Shown: positions 44,473-53,526, numbered from the stretch's first letter. The stretch is DNA of 64,000 nucleotides from MR-S7 sp000400995 (GCF_045291395.1 NZ_CP152342.1:3348001-3412000); one strand, 5' to 3'. Notes: generated by a model from the sequence alone, not told the origin. Program-made: numbers and translations.

Positions 44473-45288
44473 CTACGCTCTCTGACAGCGCACGCAGAAA
44501 TAGGTGCTGCGCTGCCCCTGGCGCAGCAGGCGCACAGGCGTGCCGCAGGTGCGGCACGGCAGCCCGTCGCGCCCGTAGACGTTCGCGTCCAGCTGGAAGT
44601 GGCCGGCGTTGCCATCCACCCCGGAAAAGTCGCGCAAGGTGCTGCCGCCGCGCTCCACCGCCCGCGCCAGTACGTCGCGGATCGCCGCATGCAGCCGCCG
44701 GGCGCGCTGCGGTCCGATGGCGCTGGCGCGCGTCGTGGGCCGGATGCCCGCGAGGAACAGCACCTCCGACGCATAGATGTTGCCCACGCCCACCACCAGC
44801 TTGCCCGCCAGCAGCAACTGCTTGATGGGCTGGCGGCTCGCGCGCAGGCCCGCGTGGAAGGCGTCGAAGCCGAAGGCCTCCTCCAGCGGCTCCACGCCCA
44901 GGCCACCCAGCAGCTTGCGCGCCAGCGGATCGTCCTCGCCGGCCACCCACACCACCGCGCCGAACCGACGCGGGTCGTGCAGGCGCAGCGTGCCCTGATC
45001 GGTCTGCATCTCGAAATGGTCGTGCACGCCCAGCTCCGGCAGCTCCGCAGCGAAGCGCAGACTGCCCGACATGCCCAGGTGGATCAGCAACAGGCCCTCG
45101 CCCAGGTCCACCAGCAGGTATTTGCCGCGGCGGCGCACCTCCCGCACGCGCCGCCCGGCGAGCAGGCCGGGCGCGATACCCAGCGGCCAGCGCAAGGGCT
45201 TGCCCAGCAGAACCGCCCGGACCTCGGCGCCCCGGATCGCCTCGGCGAAACCGCGCCGCGTCACCTCCACCTCGGGCAACTCAGGCAT
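44473..45288 (-). CDS. mutM: Formamidopyrimidine-DNA glycosylase MutM (Fpg)
   Basis: A 271-residue enzyme that excises 8-oxoguanine opposite C. The catalytic N-terminus PELPEVEVTRRG follows the start Met, with Lys in LLGKPLRWPL; VGVGNIYASEVLFLAGI is the helix-two-turn-helix; the C-terminal zinc finger is CRTCGTPV...YFCVRC. The start is fixed at 45288 because Pro must be residue 2; five codons upstream in the same frame are excluded. It is divergent from the TPR gene across 47 bp. Confidence 0.95.
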   Translation of the reverse strand: MPELPEVEVTRRGFAEAIRGAEVRAVLLGKPLRWPLGIAPGLLAGRRVREVRRRGKYLLVDLGEGLLLIHLGMSGSLRFAAELPELGVHDHFEMQTDQGTLRLHDPRRFGAVVWVAGEDDPLARKLLGGLGVEPLEEAFGFDAFHAGLRASRQPIKQLLLAGKLVVGVGNIYASEVLFLAGIRPTTRASAIGPQRARRLHAAIRDVLARAVERGGSTLRDFSGVDGNAGHFQLDANVYGRDGLPCRTCGTPVRLLRQGQRSTYFCVRCQRA

Positions 45289-45335
45289 GCCACCACCCGT
45301 CAAAAAGTCCTGAAGGCGTGGATTATCATGGCCCG

Positions 45336-47117
45336 ATGGTGCAATCTCTTCGTTTTAGGGCCGTGGCGCTGGCATGCGCCATCGCGGCCGGCATGGCCCC
45401 TGCCCTGGCCCAGACGCCCCCGCAGGCGAACATCCCCGCACCACCGGCCGAGATGGAGGCCCCTGACGACAACTCCAGCGACGCCGCCGCCGCACTCAAC
45501 GCCGAGCTGTTCTACGAGCTGCTGCTCAGCGAAATGACCACCAGCCAGGGCGACCCCGGCACCGGCTATGCGCTGATGCTGGACGCCGCCCGCCGCAGCG
45601 GCGACACGCGGCTGTACCGCCGCGCCACCGAAATCGCTCTGGAATCGCGCTCGGCCGAATACGCGCTGATCGCCGCCCGCGCCTGGCAGCAGGCGCAGCC
45701 GCAGTCGCGCGACGCCAATCGCTACATGCTGCGCATCCTGGTGCTGCTCAACCGCGTCGCGGACACCGCGGGCCCGCTTCGGCAGGAACTGACGCAGGTA
45801 CCGACGCGGGACAAGATTTCCTCGCTCCACTCGCTTCCCCAGCTCTATGCACGCGTGAGCGACAAGGCGCTCGCCGCCCGCGTGGTGGAGCAGGCCGTGG
45901 CGGACGACCTCACCCACCCGGCCGTGGGTCCCGTCGCGTGGACCACCGTGGGCCGGCTGCGCCTGGCGGCCTCGGACAAGCCCGGCGCGCTGCAAGCCGT
46001 GCAGCGCGCCCAGGCGCTGGACGCCACCGACGACGGCGCGGCCATGCTGGCGCTGCAGCTCCTGGAAGACGGCGTGACGGAGGCCGAGCCCTTGCTGACG
46101 GGCTATCTCGCCGGCACGCCCCTGCCCGAGGTGCGCATGGCTTACGCGCGTTTGCTGCTGGAATCCCAGCGCTTGAGCGAAGCCCAGACCCAGGTGGAAG
46201 CCGTGACGCGCGAGCGCCCCGACGCGCCCGAAGCCTGGCTGGTCCAGGCCTCGCTCCACCTGCAGGCCCAGCAGCTGGATGCCGCGCAAACTTCGCTGCA
46301 GCGTTTCATGCAGTTGCTGGACGCCCTGCCGGCATCGGAGCAGCGCCAGCGGGCCCTGACACAGGCCTACCTCATGCAGGCGCAGATCGCCGAAAAGCGC
46401 GGCGATTTCCCGCAGGCCGAAAGCTGGCTGGCGCGCATCGACAACGCCTCCGACCTGCTGGGCGCCCAGAGCCGCCGCGCCTCCCTGCTGGCCCGCCAAG
46501 GCAAGCTGGACGAAGCGCTGGCCCTGATCCGCACCATTCCCACCAAAGACCAGGACGACGAGCGCCTCAAGCTCCAGGCCGAAGCCCAACTGCTGCGCGA
46601 CGCGGGGCAGTACCAGAAGGCCTACGAGGCCCAGTCCCGCGCCGCGGCGCTCGCGCCGCAAGACAACGACCTGGCATACGACCGCGCCATGCTGGCGGAG
46701 AAAGCAGGGCGCACCGACGAGATGGAGAGCCTGCTGCGCGAGATCATCGCCCGCAAGCCCGACTACCACCATGCGCTCAATGCGCTGGGATTTTCCATGG
46801 CCGACCGGGGCGTTCGCCTGCAGGAGGCCAAGGCCCTCATCAACAAGGCCCTGGAATACGCTCCCGAAGACCCCTTCATCACCGACAGCCTCGGCTGGGT
46901 CGAATTCCGGCTGGGCAACACCCAGGAAGCACTGCGCCTGCTCGAAACCGCCTTCCAGAAGCAGCCCAATGCCGAGGTCGCTGCCCACCTCGGCGAAGTG
47001 CTGTGGACGCTGGGCGAGCGCGAACGCGCCCTGGCCGTATGGCGCGAGGGCCTGCGCCTCGACAAGGACGATACCGCCCTGCAAAGCACATTGAAGCGGC
47101 TGGGAGCGCGTCCTTGA
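45336..47117 (+). CDS. Exported tetratricopeptide-repeat protein
   Basis: A 593-residue protein with a signal peptide (VQSLRFRAVALACAIAAGMA, cleavage near ALAQ) and TPR-like helices through most of its length (e.g. LLRDAGQYQKAYEAQSRAAA, DSLGWVEFRLGNTQEALRLL). Homologues occur just upstream of lolB in many Burkholderiales and are predicted periplasmic or outer-membrane-associated. Position next to lolB suggests a part in envelope biogenesis. The start at 45336 gives the best signal peptide. Confidence 0.85.
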   Translation: MVQSLRFRAVALACAIAAGMAPALAQTPPQANIPAPPAEMEAPDDNSSDAAAALNAELFYELLLSEMTTSQGDPGTGYALMLDAARRSGDTRLYRRATEIALESRSAEYALIAARAWQQAQPQSRDANRYMLRILVLLNRVADTAGPLRQELTQVPTRDKISSLHSLPQLYARVSDKALAARVVEQAVADDLTHPAVGPVAWTTVGRLRLAASDKPGALQAVQRAQALDATDDGAAMLALQLLEDGVTEAEPLLTGYLAGTPLPEVRMAYARLLLESQRLSEAQTQVEAVTRERPDAPEAWLVQASLHLQAQQLDAAQTSLQRFMQLLDALPASEQRQRALTQAYLMQAQIAEKRGDFPQAESWLARIDNASDLLGAQSRRASLLARQGKLDEALALIRTIPTKDQDDERLKLQAEAQLLRDAGQYQKAYEAQSRAAALAPQDNDLAYDRAMLAEKAGRTDEMESLLREIIARKPDYHHALNALGFSMADRGVRLQEAKALINKALEYAPEDPFITDSLGWVEFRLGNTQEALRLLETAFQKQPNAEVAAHLGEVLWTLGERERALAVWREGLRLDKDDTALQSTLKRLGARP

Positions 47118-47599
47118 ACACGCAGCGCCGGTCGATGGCCACGGGTCTGGCCTGCCTGCTGCTGGCGGCATGCGCGCAGCCGCCCCGCCCCGCCGAGGGG
47201 GCATCCGACCATTGGAGCGGCCGGCTGGCGCTGCAGGTGGACGACGCGGCGGCGCAGTCCTTCAGCGCGGGCTTCGAACTCAAGGGCAACCCCGAGCGCG
47301 GCGAACTGCTTCTGTTCACCCCCTTGGGCAGCACGCTCGCCCTGCTGGAGTGGGCCCCCGGCCGCGCATTGCTGGTCCAGGGGCAGGAGCGCCGGGAATC
47401 CTCGTCGCTGCAGGCCCTCACGCAAGAGCTCACGGGCAGCGAATTGCCCATCGCCGCGCTGTTCGGCTGGCTCAAGGGAGAAGCCGTGCAGGCCACCGGC
47501 TGGCAGGCGGACCTGAGCGCACTCGACCAGGGCCGGCTGGCGGCCACGCGCCACACGCCTGCGCCGCAGGCCGTCCTGCGCATCATCCTGAGCCTGTGA
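47114..47599 (+). CDS. lolB: Outer-membrane lipoprotein insertion receptor LolB
   Basis: A 161-residue lipoprotein. The TTG at 47114 overlaps the TPR stop (TTGA) and gives a basic N-region (NTQRRS) before MATGLACLLLAACAQ, whose lipobox is LAAC; an ATG at 47135 would lose the basic residues. The mature part shows the LolB pattern: HWSGRLALQVDDAAAQSFSA, GFELKGNPERGELLLFTPLG, ALFGWLKGEA and the end SLDQGRLAATRH-like. It accepts lipoproteins from LolA at the outer membrane. Confidence 0.88.
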   Translation: MNTQRRSMATGLACLLLAACAQPPRPAEGASDHWSGRLALQVDDAAAQSFSAGFELKGNPERGELLLFTPLGSTLALLEWAPGRALLVQGQERRESSSLQALTQELTGSELPIAALFGWLKGEAVQATGWQADLSALDQGRLAATRHTPAPQAVLRIILSL

Positions 47600-47601
47600 C
47601 C

Positions 47602-48468
47602 ATGCACGCGCTGTACGACGTGCCGGCGCCGGCCAAACTCAACCTGTTCCTGCACATCACCGGCCGCCGTGCCGATGGCTACCACCTGCTGCAGTCGGTG
47701 TTCATGCTCATCGACTGGTGCGACACCCTGCACTTCGAGCGGCGTGCCGACGGCCGCGTCAGCCGCGAGGACCTGACGCAGGCCCTGCCCGCCGACGACC
47801 TGAGTGTGCGCGCGGCGCGCGCGCTGCAGGCGGCCACGGGGTGCACGCTGGGTGCACACATCGGCGTGCACAAGCGCGTTCCCGCGCAAGCCGGCATGGG
47901 CGGCGGTTCCTCCGATGCGGCCAGCACGCTGCTGGCGCTCAACCGGCTCTGGGAGCTGCATCTGCCGCGCGCGCGGCTGGAAGCCATCGGCCTGTCGCTG
48001 GGCGCCGACGTGCCGTTCTTTTTGCGTGGCCAAAACGCCTGGGTGGAAGGAATCGGTGACATAATCTCGCCTCTTGAGTTGGAGCACCAACCGCCACATG
48101 CGCACTTCGCAGTGGTCAAGCCCGCAGCGGGCCTGGATACGAAAGCGATTTTTTCGAATCCTCTCCTTAAACGCGACTCAGGCTGTGCTACAATCTCAGG
48201 CTTTGCTGCAGCACACTACCGATTCGGTAAAAACGACCTGCAGTCGGTCGCTCAGGCCTTGTGCCCCGAGGTCGATCAAGCCGTTCAGTGGCTTGCGTCG
48301 AAAGGGTTGCAAGGGCGGATGACAGGCTCTGGAAGTGCAGTGTTTGCGCAAATCACACACGCAGTTGACCTGCACGATGCGCCCGCCGCATGGCAAGTCA
48401 AAGTGTGTGAAAATCTGAAGGTTCATCCGCTCGCGGATTGGGCCGCAGATGAAGAAATATACGGTTGA
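47602..48468 (+). CDS. ispE: 4-diphosphocytidyl-2-C-methyl-D-erythritol kinase
   Basis: A 288-residue GHMP kinase of the non-mevalonate isoprenoid pathway. It has the substrate loop VPAPAKLNLFLHITGRRADG then YHLLQS, the ATP-binding Gly loop PAQAGMGGGSSDAASTLLAL, and the C-terminal GRMTGSGSAVFAQ. The start at 47602 lies 2 bp after lolB. It precedes tRNA-Gln and prs, a conserved betaproteobacterial order. Confidence 0.96.
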   Translation: MHALYDVPAPAKLNLFLHITGRRADGYHLLQSVFMLIDWCDTLHFERRADGRVSREDLTQALPADDLSVRAARALQAATGCTLGAHIGVHKRVPAQAGMGGGSSDAASTLLALNRLWELHLPRARLEAIGLSLGADVPFFLRGQNAWVEGIGDIISPLELEHQPPHAHFAVVKPAAGLDTKAIFSNPLLKRDSGCATISGFAAAHYRFGKNDLQSVAQALCPEVDQAVQWLASKGLQGRMTGSGSAVFAQITHAVDLHDAPAAWQVKVCENLKVHPLADWAADEEIYG

Positions 48469-48491
48469 CCGTGTCCACGGTCGACCCGTGT

Positions 48492-48568
48492 AGGGGAGTC
48501 GCCAAGTTGGTTAAGGCACCGGATTTTGATTCCGGCATGCGAGGGTTCGAGTCCTTCCTCCCCTGCCA
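48492..48568 (+). tRNA. tRNA-Gln (TTG anticodon)
   Basis: A 77-nt cloverleaf with encoded CCA. The acceptor AGGGGAG pairs with CTCCCCT, the anticodon loop is TTTTGAT within CCGGATTTTGATTCCGG, and the T-arm is present in GAGGGTTCGAGTCCTTC. It lies between ispE and prs and is probably cut from their transcript. Confidence 0.95.
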
Positions 48569-48621
48569 AATTTCTTATTTCCCCCACGGGGTCTAATACC
48601 AGCCAGACTGCCGAGTCGCTC

Positions 48622-49584
48622 ATGCAAGCCAATTCCCCCGATTTCATGGTTTTCACGGGCAACGCCAACCCTGGCTTGGCTGCTGAGATCGTCCAGCACC
48701 TGGGCACCTCGCTCGGCGCTGTCGACGTGGGGCGTTTCTCCGACGGCGAAGTCACCGTCGAGATCAAGCAGAACGTGCGTGCCCGCGACGTGTTCGTCGT
48801 GCAATCCACCTGCGCGCCGACCAACGAGAATTTGATGGAACTGCTGATCATGGTCGATGCGCTCAAGCGCGCCTCGGCCGAACGCATCAGCGCCGTGATC
48901 CCCTACTTCGGCTACGCCCGCCAGGACCGCCGCCCGCGCTCCACGCGCGTGCCGATCTCGGCGAAGGTCGTCGCCAACATGCTGCAGGCCGTGGGCGTGG
49001 CCCGCGTGCTGACCATGGACCTGCACGCCGACCAGATCCAGGGCTTCTTCGACATTCCGGTGGACAACATCTACGCCTCGCCGGTGCTGCTGGGCGACCT
49101 GAACCAGAAGAAGTACGAGAACCTGATCGTCGTTTCCCCCGACGTGGGCGGCGTGGTGCGCGCCCGCGCGCTGGCCAAGCAGCTCGGCACGGACCTTGCC
49201 ATCATCGACAAGCGCCGCCCCAAGGCCAACGTGTCCGAAGTGATGCACGTGATCGGCGACATCGAGGGCCGCAACTGCGTGATCATGGACGACATGATCG
49301 ACACCGCCGGCACGCTGGTGAAGGCCGCCGAGGTGCTCAAGGAGCGCGGCGCCAAGAACGTCTACGCCTACTGCACGCACCCCATCTTTTCCGGTCCCGC
49401 CATCGAGCGCATCGCCCAGGGCTCGGCGCTCGACGAAGTGGTCGTGACCAACACCATTCCCTTGAGCGATGCCGCCAAGGGGTGTTCCAAGATTCGCCAG
49501 CTCTCCGTGGCGCCGCTGATCGGCGAGACGATCCAGCGCATCGCCAAGGGCGAGTCGGTGATGAGCCTGTTCTCGGAAGCCTGA
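48622..49584 (+). CDS. prs: Ribose-phosphate pyrophosphokinase (PRPP synthase)
   Basis: A 320-residue enzyme that makes PRPP from ribose 5-phosphate and ATP for nucleotide, His and Trp synthesis. Motifs: the ATP loop VIPYFGYARQDRRPRSTRVP, the metal site TMDLHADQIQGFFDIPVDN, SPDVGGVVRARALAKQLG, and the PRPP loop VIMDDMIDTAGTLVKAAE. The start at 48622 fits family length exactly. It is followed by a strong terminator and rplY. Confidence 0.97.
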   Translation: MQANSPDFMVFTGNANPGLAAEIVQHLGTSLGAVDVGRFSDGEVTVEIKQNVRARDVFVVQSTCAPTNENLMELLIMVDALKRASAERISAVIPYFGYARQDRRPRSTRVPISAKVVANMLQAVGVARVLTMDLHADQIQGFFDIPVDNIYASPVLLGDLNQKKYENLIVVSPDVGGVVRARALAKQLGTDLAIIDKRRPKANVSEVMHVIGDIEGRNCVIMDDMIDTAGTLVKAAEVLKERGAKNVYAYCTHPIFSGPAIERIAQGSALDEVVVTNTIPLSDAAKGCSKIRQLSVAPLIGETIQRIAKGESVMSLFSEA

Positions 49585-49605
49585 GCTTCCGGAACGACAA
49601 GCAGG

Positions 49606-49636
49606 CCCCACGCCCTTTCGGGCATGGGGTCTTTTT
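49606..49636 (+). terminator. Rho-independent terminator after prs
   Basis: CCCCACGCCC (49606-49615) and GGGCATGGGG (49620-49629) form a 10-bp stem with one mismatch and a TTTC loop, followed by TCTTTTT. Confidence 0.85.
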
Positions 49637-49684
49637 CAACGATGGGCCAGGCTGGTCGCGGCCGGCCCCAACAGGAGTAAATCC

Positions 49685-50317
49685 ATGCAATTCGTCGCTT
49701 TTGAGCGCGCCAAGCAAGGTACGGGTGCGAGCCGCCGCCTGCGCATTTCCGGCAAGACCCCCGGCATCGTTTACGGCGGCGCCGCCGAACCCCAGCAGAT
49801 CGAGCTGGACCACAACGCCCTGTGGCACGCCCTGAAGAAGGAAGCGTTCCACTCCAGCGTGCTGGACATGGAAATCAACGGCCAGACCACCAAGGTGCTG
49901 CTGCGCGACGTGCAGTACCACCCCTTCAAGCAGTTGGTGCTGCACGTGGACTTCCAGCGCGTGGACGCCAAGACCAAGCTGCACATGAAGGTGCCGCTCC
50001 ACTACAGCGGCGCTGAAGAGTCGCCCGCCGTGAAGGTGGACAAGTGCCTGGTGACCCCCGTGGTGACCGAGCTGAACGTGAGCTGCATGCCTTCGGACCT
50101 GCCCGAGTTCATCAACGTGGACCTGAGCAACCTGCAGAAGAACGTGTCCCTGCACCTCAAGGACATCAAGCTGCCCAAGGGCGTCTCTGCCGTGATCCGT
50201 GGCAGCCAGACCAACCCCGTGCTGGTGTCCGTGGTGGCCCCGGCCGCCGAGGCTCCGGCACCTGCCGAAGGCGAGGCCGCTCCTGCAGCAGCTCCCGCCA
50301 AGAAGGGCAAGAAGTAA
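49685..50317 (+). CDS. rplY: 50S ribosomal protein L25 (CTC type)
   Basis: A 210-residue long-form L25. The 5S-rRNA-binding N-domain has FERAKQGTGASRRLRISGKT and PGIVYGG; VDFQRVDAKTKLHMKVPLHY begins the C-terminal TL5-like domain. The tail is Ala/Pro/Glu-rich and ends KKGKK. A GGAG ribosome site (ACAGGAGTAAATCC) precedes the ATG. It lies between prs and pth as in most betaproteobacteria. Confidence 0.95.
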   Translation: MQFVAFERAKQGTGASRRLRISGKTPGIVYGGAAEPQQIELDHNALWHALKKEAFHSSVLDMEINGQTTKVLLRDVQYHPFKQLVLHVDFQRVDAKTKLHMKVPLHYSGAEESPAVKVDKCLVTPVVTELNVSCMPSDLPEFINVDLSNLQKNVSLHLKDIKLPKGVSAVIRGSQTNPVLVSVVAPAAEAPAPAEGEAAPAAAPAKKGKK

Positions 50318-50336
50318 TCCGCTTCGCCCCTAGCCG

Positions 50337-50370
50337 ACGGCCCGCCCCTGCGCGGGCCGTTTGTTTTTTC
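50337..50370 (+). terminator. Rho-independent terminator after rplY
   Basis: ACGGCCCGC (50337-50345) pairs with GCGGGCCGT (50352-50360) over 6 nt, followed by TTGTTTTTTC. It is 20 bp before pth, so pth needs its own promoter or read-through. Confidence 0.85.
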
Positions 50371-50390
50371 GGCCCAGGATAATCGCGCAC

Positions 50391-51002
50391 ATGATCAGAT
50401 TGTTTGTAGGCTTGGGCAATCCCGGGCCGGAGTACGAGAGCACGCGCCACAACGCAGGCTTCTGGTGGGTGGACGCGCTGGCGCGCGAACTCAAGGTCAT
50501 GCCCGCGCCCGAGCGCGCCTACCATGGCCTCGTGGCGCGCACCAGTGTCGCGGGGCAGAGCGTCTGGCTGCTGCAGCCGCAGACGTTCATGAACCTGTCG
50601 GGCAAGTCGGTGGCGGCGCTGGCGCGCTTCTTCAAGATCGCCCCCGAGGAGATCCTGGTGGTGCACGACGAGCTGGACTTCGCCCCCGGCCAGGTCAAGC
50701 TCAAGCGTGGCGGCAGCCACGGCGGCCACAACGGGCTGCGCGACATCCACGCCCAGCTCGGCAGCAGCGACTACTGGCGCCTGCGCATCGGCATCGGCCA
50801 TCCCGGCGCGAAGGCCGAAGTGGCGAACTGGGTGCTCAAGAAGCCCGCGCCCGACCAGCGCACGCTGATCGAGGACAGCATCGCCCACTCGCTCAAGGCC
50901 TGCCCGGCCCTGCTGGCCGGCGACATGGACAAGGCCATGCAGCTCGTTCACACCACCAAGCCGCCGCGCCCCAAGCCGCCCCGCCCTGCCGCGCCACCCT
51001 AA
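50391..51002 (+). CDS. pth: Peptidyl-tRNA hydrolase
   Basis: A 203-residue enzyme that frees tRNA from peptidyl-tRNA. It has the N-terminal motif LFVGLGNPGPEYESTRHNAG with the catalytic His in RHNAGF, QTFMNLSGKSVAALARFFKI, and VVHDELDFAPGQVKLKRGGS then HGGHNGLRDI with the key Asp and Asn. The C-terminus is extended and Pro/Lys-rich. The start at 50391 places the first motif at the normal distance. Confidence 0.96.
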   Translation: MIRLFVGLGNPGPEYESTRHNAGFWWVDALARELKVMPAPERAYHGLVARTSVAGQSVWLLQPQTFMNLSGKSVAALARFFKIAPEEILVVHDELDFAPGQVKLKRGGSHGGHNGLRDIHAQLGSSDYWRLRIGIGHPGAKAEVANWVLKKPAPDQRTLIEDSIAHSLKACPALLAGDMDKAMQLVHTTKPPRPKPPRPAAPP

Positions 51003-51020
51003 AGCGCCGCAGGTTTACTC

Positions 51021-51075
51021 CTGTTTTGATAGCTGCTTGCGCTTACCCAGTAAGCGCCAGAGACCAAAAAGACTT
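51021..51075. repeat. Comamonadaceae palindromic repeat copy
   Basis: CTGTTTTGATAGCTGCTTGC, then GCTTACCCAGTAAGCGCCAG, then AGACC. The inner GCGCTTACCCAGTAAGCGC is a hairpin. It lies in the gap between the convergent pth and ferredoxin genes. Confidence 0.75.
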
Positions 51076-51081
51076 GAAACT

Positions 51082-51339
51082 TCAGGCCGACGGCACGGCC
51101 TGCAGCCGGTGGAACTTCTGCCACAGCGTCTCGCGGCTTTCCGTGTGCGCGGGATCCACGGGGATGCAGGCCACGGGGCAGATCGCCACGCACTGCGGCT
51201 CGTCGAAGTGGCCCACGCATTCGGTGCACTTCGCAGGATCGATGTCGTAGTGCACCTCGCCCAGGTGGATGGCCTGGTTGGGGCACTCGGGCTCGCACAC
51301 GTCGCAGTTGATGCACTCCTCGGTGATCATCAGCGCCAT
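51082..51339 (-). CDS. 2[4Fe-4S] ferredoxin, YfhL type
   Basis: An 85-residue ferredoxin. Cluster I ligands are CINCDVCEPECPNQAI and cluster II CTECVGHFDEPQCVAICPV with the insertion typical of the YfhL/Alvin branch. The start at 51339 (ALMITEECINCDVCEP) is chosen because the longer frame is non-coding-like. It carries electrons in the cytoplasm; the partner is unknown. It is divergent from the peptide transporter operon. Confidence 0.93.
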   Translation of the reverse strand: MALMITEECINCDVCEPECPNQAIHLGEVHYDIDPAKCTECVGHFDEPQCVAICPVACIPVDPAHTESRETLWQKFHRLQAVPSA

Positions 51340-51435
51340 GGCAGGCCTCCGGGGGACTGAAGGGCGGGCATGGGCCGGATTATCCGCCTGCCGCGAAGGC
51401 CCCGCGGGTTTTGCCGCTATGCTCGCGCTCGCCCT

Positions 51436-52386
51436 ATGCCCCTGTTCCTCCTGCAACGGCTGTTCACCTTCCTCCTGACACTGCTGGGCGCGTCCCTGGT
51501 CGTGTTCGTGGTGCTGGAAATCCTGCCCGGCAATGCGGCCGAAGTGCTGCTGGGGCCGGACGCCGCGCCCGAGGCCGTGGCCGCGCTGGCCGTGCAGCTC
51601 GGGCTGGACCAGCCGGCCTGGCAGCGCTACGGCCAGTGGCTGGCCGGCCTGCTCACGGGCGACCTGGGCGACAGCCACGCCTACAGCACGCCCGTGCTCG
51701 GCCTCATCCTGGAGCGGCTGGCGCTGACCGTTCCCCTGGCGCTGCTGGCCATGGTGCTGGCCTCGGCCCTGGCGCTGGCGGCGGGCGTCTATGCGGCATC
51801 GCGCCACAACCGCCTGGGCGACGTGGGCGTGATGGGGCTGGCGCAGATCGGCATCGCCATCCCGAACTTCTGGTTCGCCATCCTGCTCATCCTGGTGTTC
51901 TCGGTGAAGCTGCAATGGTTCTCGGCCGGGGGCTTTCCGGGCTGGGGCGAGGGCGTGCTCCCCGCCCTCCAGTCGCTGCTGCTGCCCGCCGTGGCGCTGG
52001 CCGTGGTGCAGGGGGCGATCCTGGCGCGCATCACGCGCTCGGCCGTGCTGGATGTGCTGCGCGAGGACTTCGTGCGCACCGCGCGCGCCAAGGGGCTCAC
52101 GCGCCGTGCCGTGCTCTGGTGCCACGTGCTGCGCAACGCCATGATCCCCGTGGTCACCGTGATGGGCCTGCAGTTCGCCAACCTGCTGGCCGGCACCATC
52201 GTGGTGGAAAACGTCTTCTACCTTCCCGGCCTGGGCCGGCTGATCTTCCAGTCCATCGCCAACCGCGACCTCGTGGTGGTGCGTAACTGCGTGATGCTGC
52301 TGGCCGCCATGGTGGTGGTCGTGAACTTCGTGGTGGACCTGCTCTACGCGGCCATCGACCCGCGCGTGAAGGCCACGCGCGCATGA
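51436..52386 (+). CDS. Peptide/nickel-type ABC transporter permease (OppB/DppB family)
   Basis: A 316-residue inner-membrane protein with six predicted helices. It starts FLLQRLFTFLLTLLGASLVV and carries the ABC permease loop DVLREDFVRTARAKGLTRRA (EAA motif) and the end LGRLIFQSIANRDLVVVRNC. It overlaps the next permease by ATGA. With the other four transporter genes it forms one operon. Confidence 0.92.
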   Translation: MPLFLLQRLFTFLLTLLGASLVVFVVLEILPGNAAEVLLGPDAAPEAVAALAVQLGLDQPAWQRYGQWLAGLLTGDLGDSHAYSTPVLGLILERLALTVPLALLAMVLASALALAAGVYAASRHNRLGDVGVMGLAQIGIAIPNFWFAILLILVFSVKLQWFSAGGFPGWGEGVLPALQSLLLPAVALAVVQGAILARITRSAVLDVLREDFVRTARAKGLTRRAVLWCHVLRNAMIPVVTVMGLQFANLLAGTIVVENVFYLPGLGRLIFQSIANRDLVVVRNCVMLLAAMVVVVNFVVDLLYAAIDPRVKATRA

Positions 52387-53198
52387 CCGTGCTGCGCCAC
52401 CGCAGCTTCGCCGTCGGCGCCGCGCTCACGCTGGCGCTGCTGATCGCTGCCGCACTCTCGCTGGCCTGGACGCCCTGGCCTCCCTACGAGATCGACATGG
52501 ATGCCGCCCTGCAGCCCCCCGGCCCCGGCCATTGGCTGGGCACGGACGCCTATGGCCGCAACGTGACCTCGCTGCTGCTGGTGGGCGCGCGCGCCTCGCT
52601 GTTGGTGGGCGTGGTCGCGGTGGGCATCGGCCTGGTGCTGGGCACGGCCCTCGGGCTGCTGGCGGCAGCGCGGCGCGGCTGGGTGGAGGAAGCCGTGATG
52701 CGCCTGGCGGACTTCACCTTCGCCTTCCCTGCGCTGCTGCTGGCCATCATGCTCACGGCCGTATTCGGCCCGGGCATGGTGAACGCCATGGTCGCCATCG
52801 GCATCTTCTACGTGCCCACGTTCGCGCGGGTCACGCGCGCGGCGGCCACGTCCGTCTGGGCGCGCGACTACGTGCTGGCCGCGCGCGCCTGCGGCAAGGG
52901 CGCATGGCGCATCACCCTGGACCACGTGCTGCCCAACATCGCGCCACTGCTCATCGTGCAGGCCACGGTGCAGTTCGCGCTCGCCATCCTGGCCGAGGCG
53001 GCCCTGTCGTACCTGGGCCTGGGTACGCAGCCGCCCCAGCCCTCGTGGGGCCGCATGCTGGCCGAGGCGCAGACGCTTATGTTCCAGGCGCCGCTGCTGG
53101 CGGTGTGGCCCGGCGCCGCCATCGCGCTGGCCGTGCTGGGATTGAACCTGCTGGGGGACGGGCTGCGCGACCTGCTCGACCCGAGGATGCAGCGGTAG
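52383..53198 (+). CDS. Peptide/nickel-type ABC transporter permease (OppC/DppC family)
   Basis: A 271-residue partner permease. It has GTDAYGRNVTSLLLVGARAS, the typical DppC start of the transmembrane core, and the EAA loop ARDYVLAARACGKGAWRITL then DHVLPNI, ending PSWGRMLAEAQ...GDGLRDLLDPR. In related operons the ATPases follow at once; here an 817-bp toxin-antitoxin insertion intervenes. Confidence 0.92.
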   Translation: MTVLRHRSFAVGAALTLALLIAAALSLAWTPWPPYEIDMDAALQPPGPGHWLGTDAYGRNVTSLLLVGARASLLVGVVAVGIGLVLGTALGLLAAARRGWVEEAVMRLADFTFAFPALLLAIMLTAVFGPGMVNAMVAIGIFYVPTFARVTRAAATSVWARDYVLAARACGKGAWRITLDHVLPNIAPLLIVQATVQFALAILAEAALSYLGLGTQPPQPSWGRMLAEAQTLMFQAPLLAVWPGAAIALAVLGLNLLGDGLRDLLDPRMQR

Positions 53199-53227
53199 AA
53201 CGGCCGCTTGCCAAAACGTCGTTCAAA

Positions 53228-53248
53228 GGTAATACTCGCATTATTACC
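53228..53248. promoter_or_regulatory. Palindromic operator before the toxin-antitoxin pair
   Basis: GGTAATA-CTCGCAT-TATTACC: perfect 7-bp arms with a 7-bp centre, ending directly at the AAGGAGG ribosome site of the antitoxin gene. Type II antitoxins usually autoregulate through such sites. Confidence 0.65.
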
Positions 53249-53262
53249 AAGGAGGCCATGCC

Positions 53263-53526
53263 ATGACCACCACCGTCAAACTCCCGCCCGATCTGGAACA
53301 GTCGCTGCGCCAGCACTGCGCCGCCGCGGGCCGCGGCATCAGCGAGGTGATGCGCGACGCGCTGGCGGCCTATCTGGCCAGCGTGCCCGCCGCGCCCGCG
53401 TCGGCCTGGTCGCTGGGGGCCGACCTGTTCGGCCGCCATGCCGGCCCGGCCGATCTGGCAAGCGCCCGCCGCACCCACGCAGGCGATGCGTGGGAACAGA
53501 AGCACGCGCGCCGCGCCGGCCGATGA
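53263..53526 (+). CDS. Ribbon-helix-helix antitoxin (VapB-like)
   Basis: An 87-residue protein. The N-terminal ribbon-helix-helix is clear (TTTVKLPPDLEQSLRQHCAA, GRGISEVMRDALAAYLAS). The C-terminal half (SLGADLFGRHAGPADLASAR) would wrap the toxin. It overlaps the toxin gene by ATGA. AAGGAGG precedes the start. Confidence 0.88.
   Translation: MTTTVKLPPDLEQSLRQHCAAAGRGISEVMRDALAAYLASVPAAPASAWSLGADLFGRHAGPADLASARRTHAGDAWEQKHARRAGR

Noticed and set aside
45300..47204. A 634-residue minus-strand frame
   Set aside because: It is antisense to the TPR protein, which has a signal peptide and repeats; high GC at third positions explains the open antisense frame.
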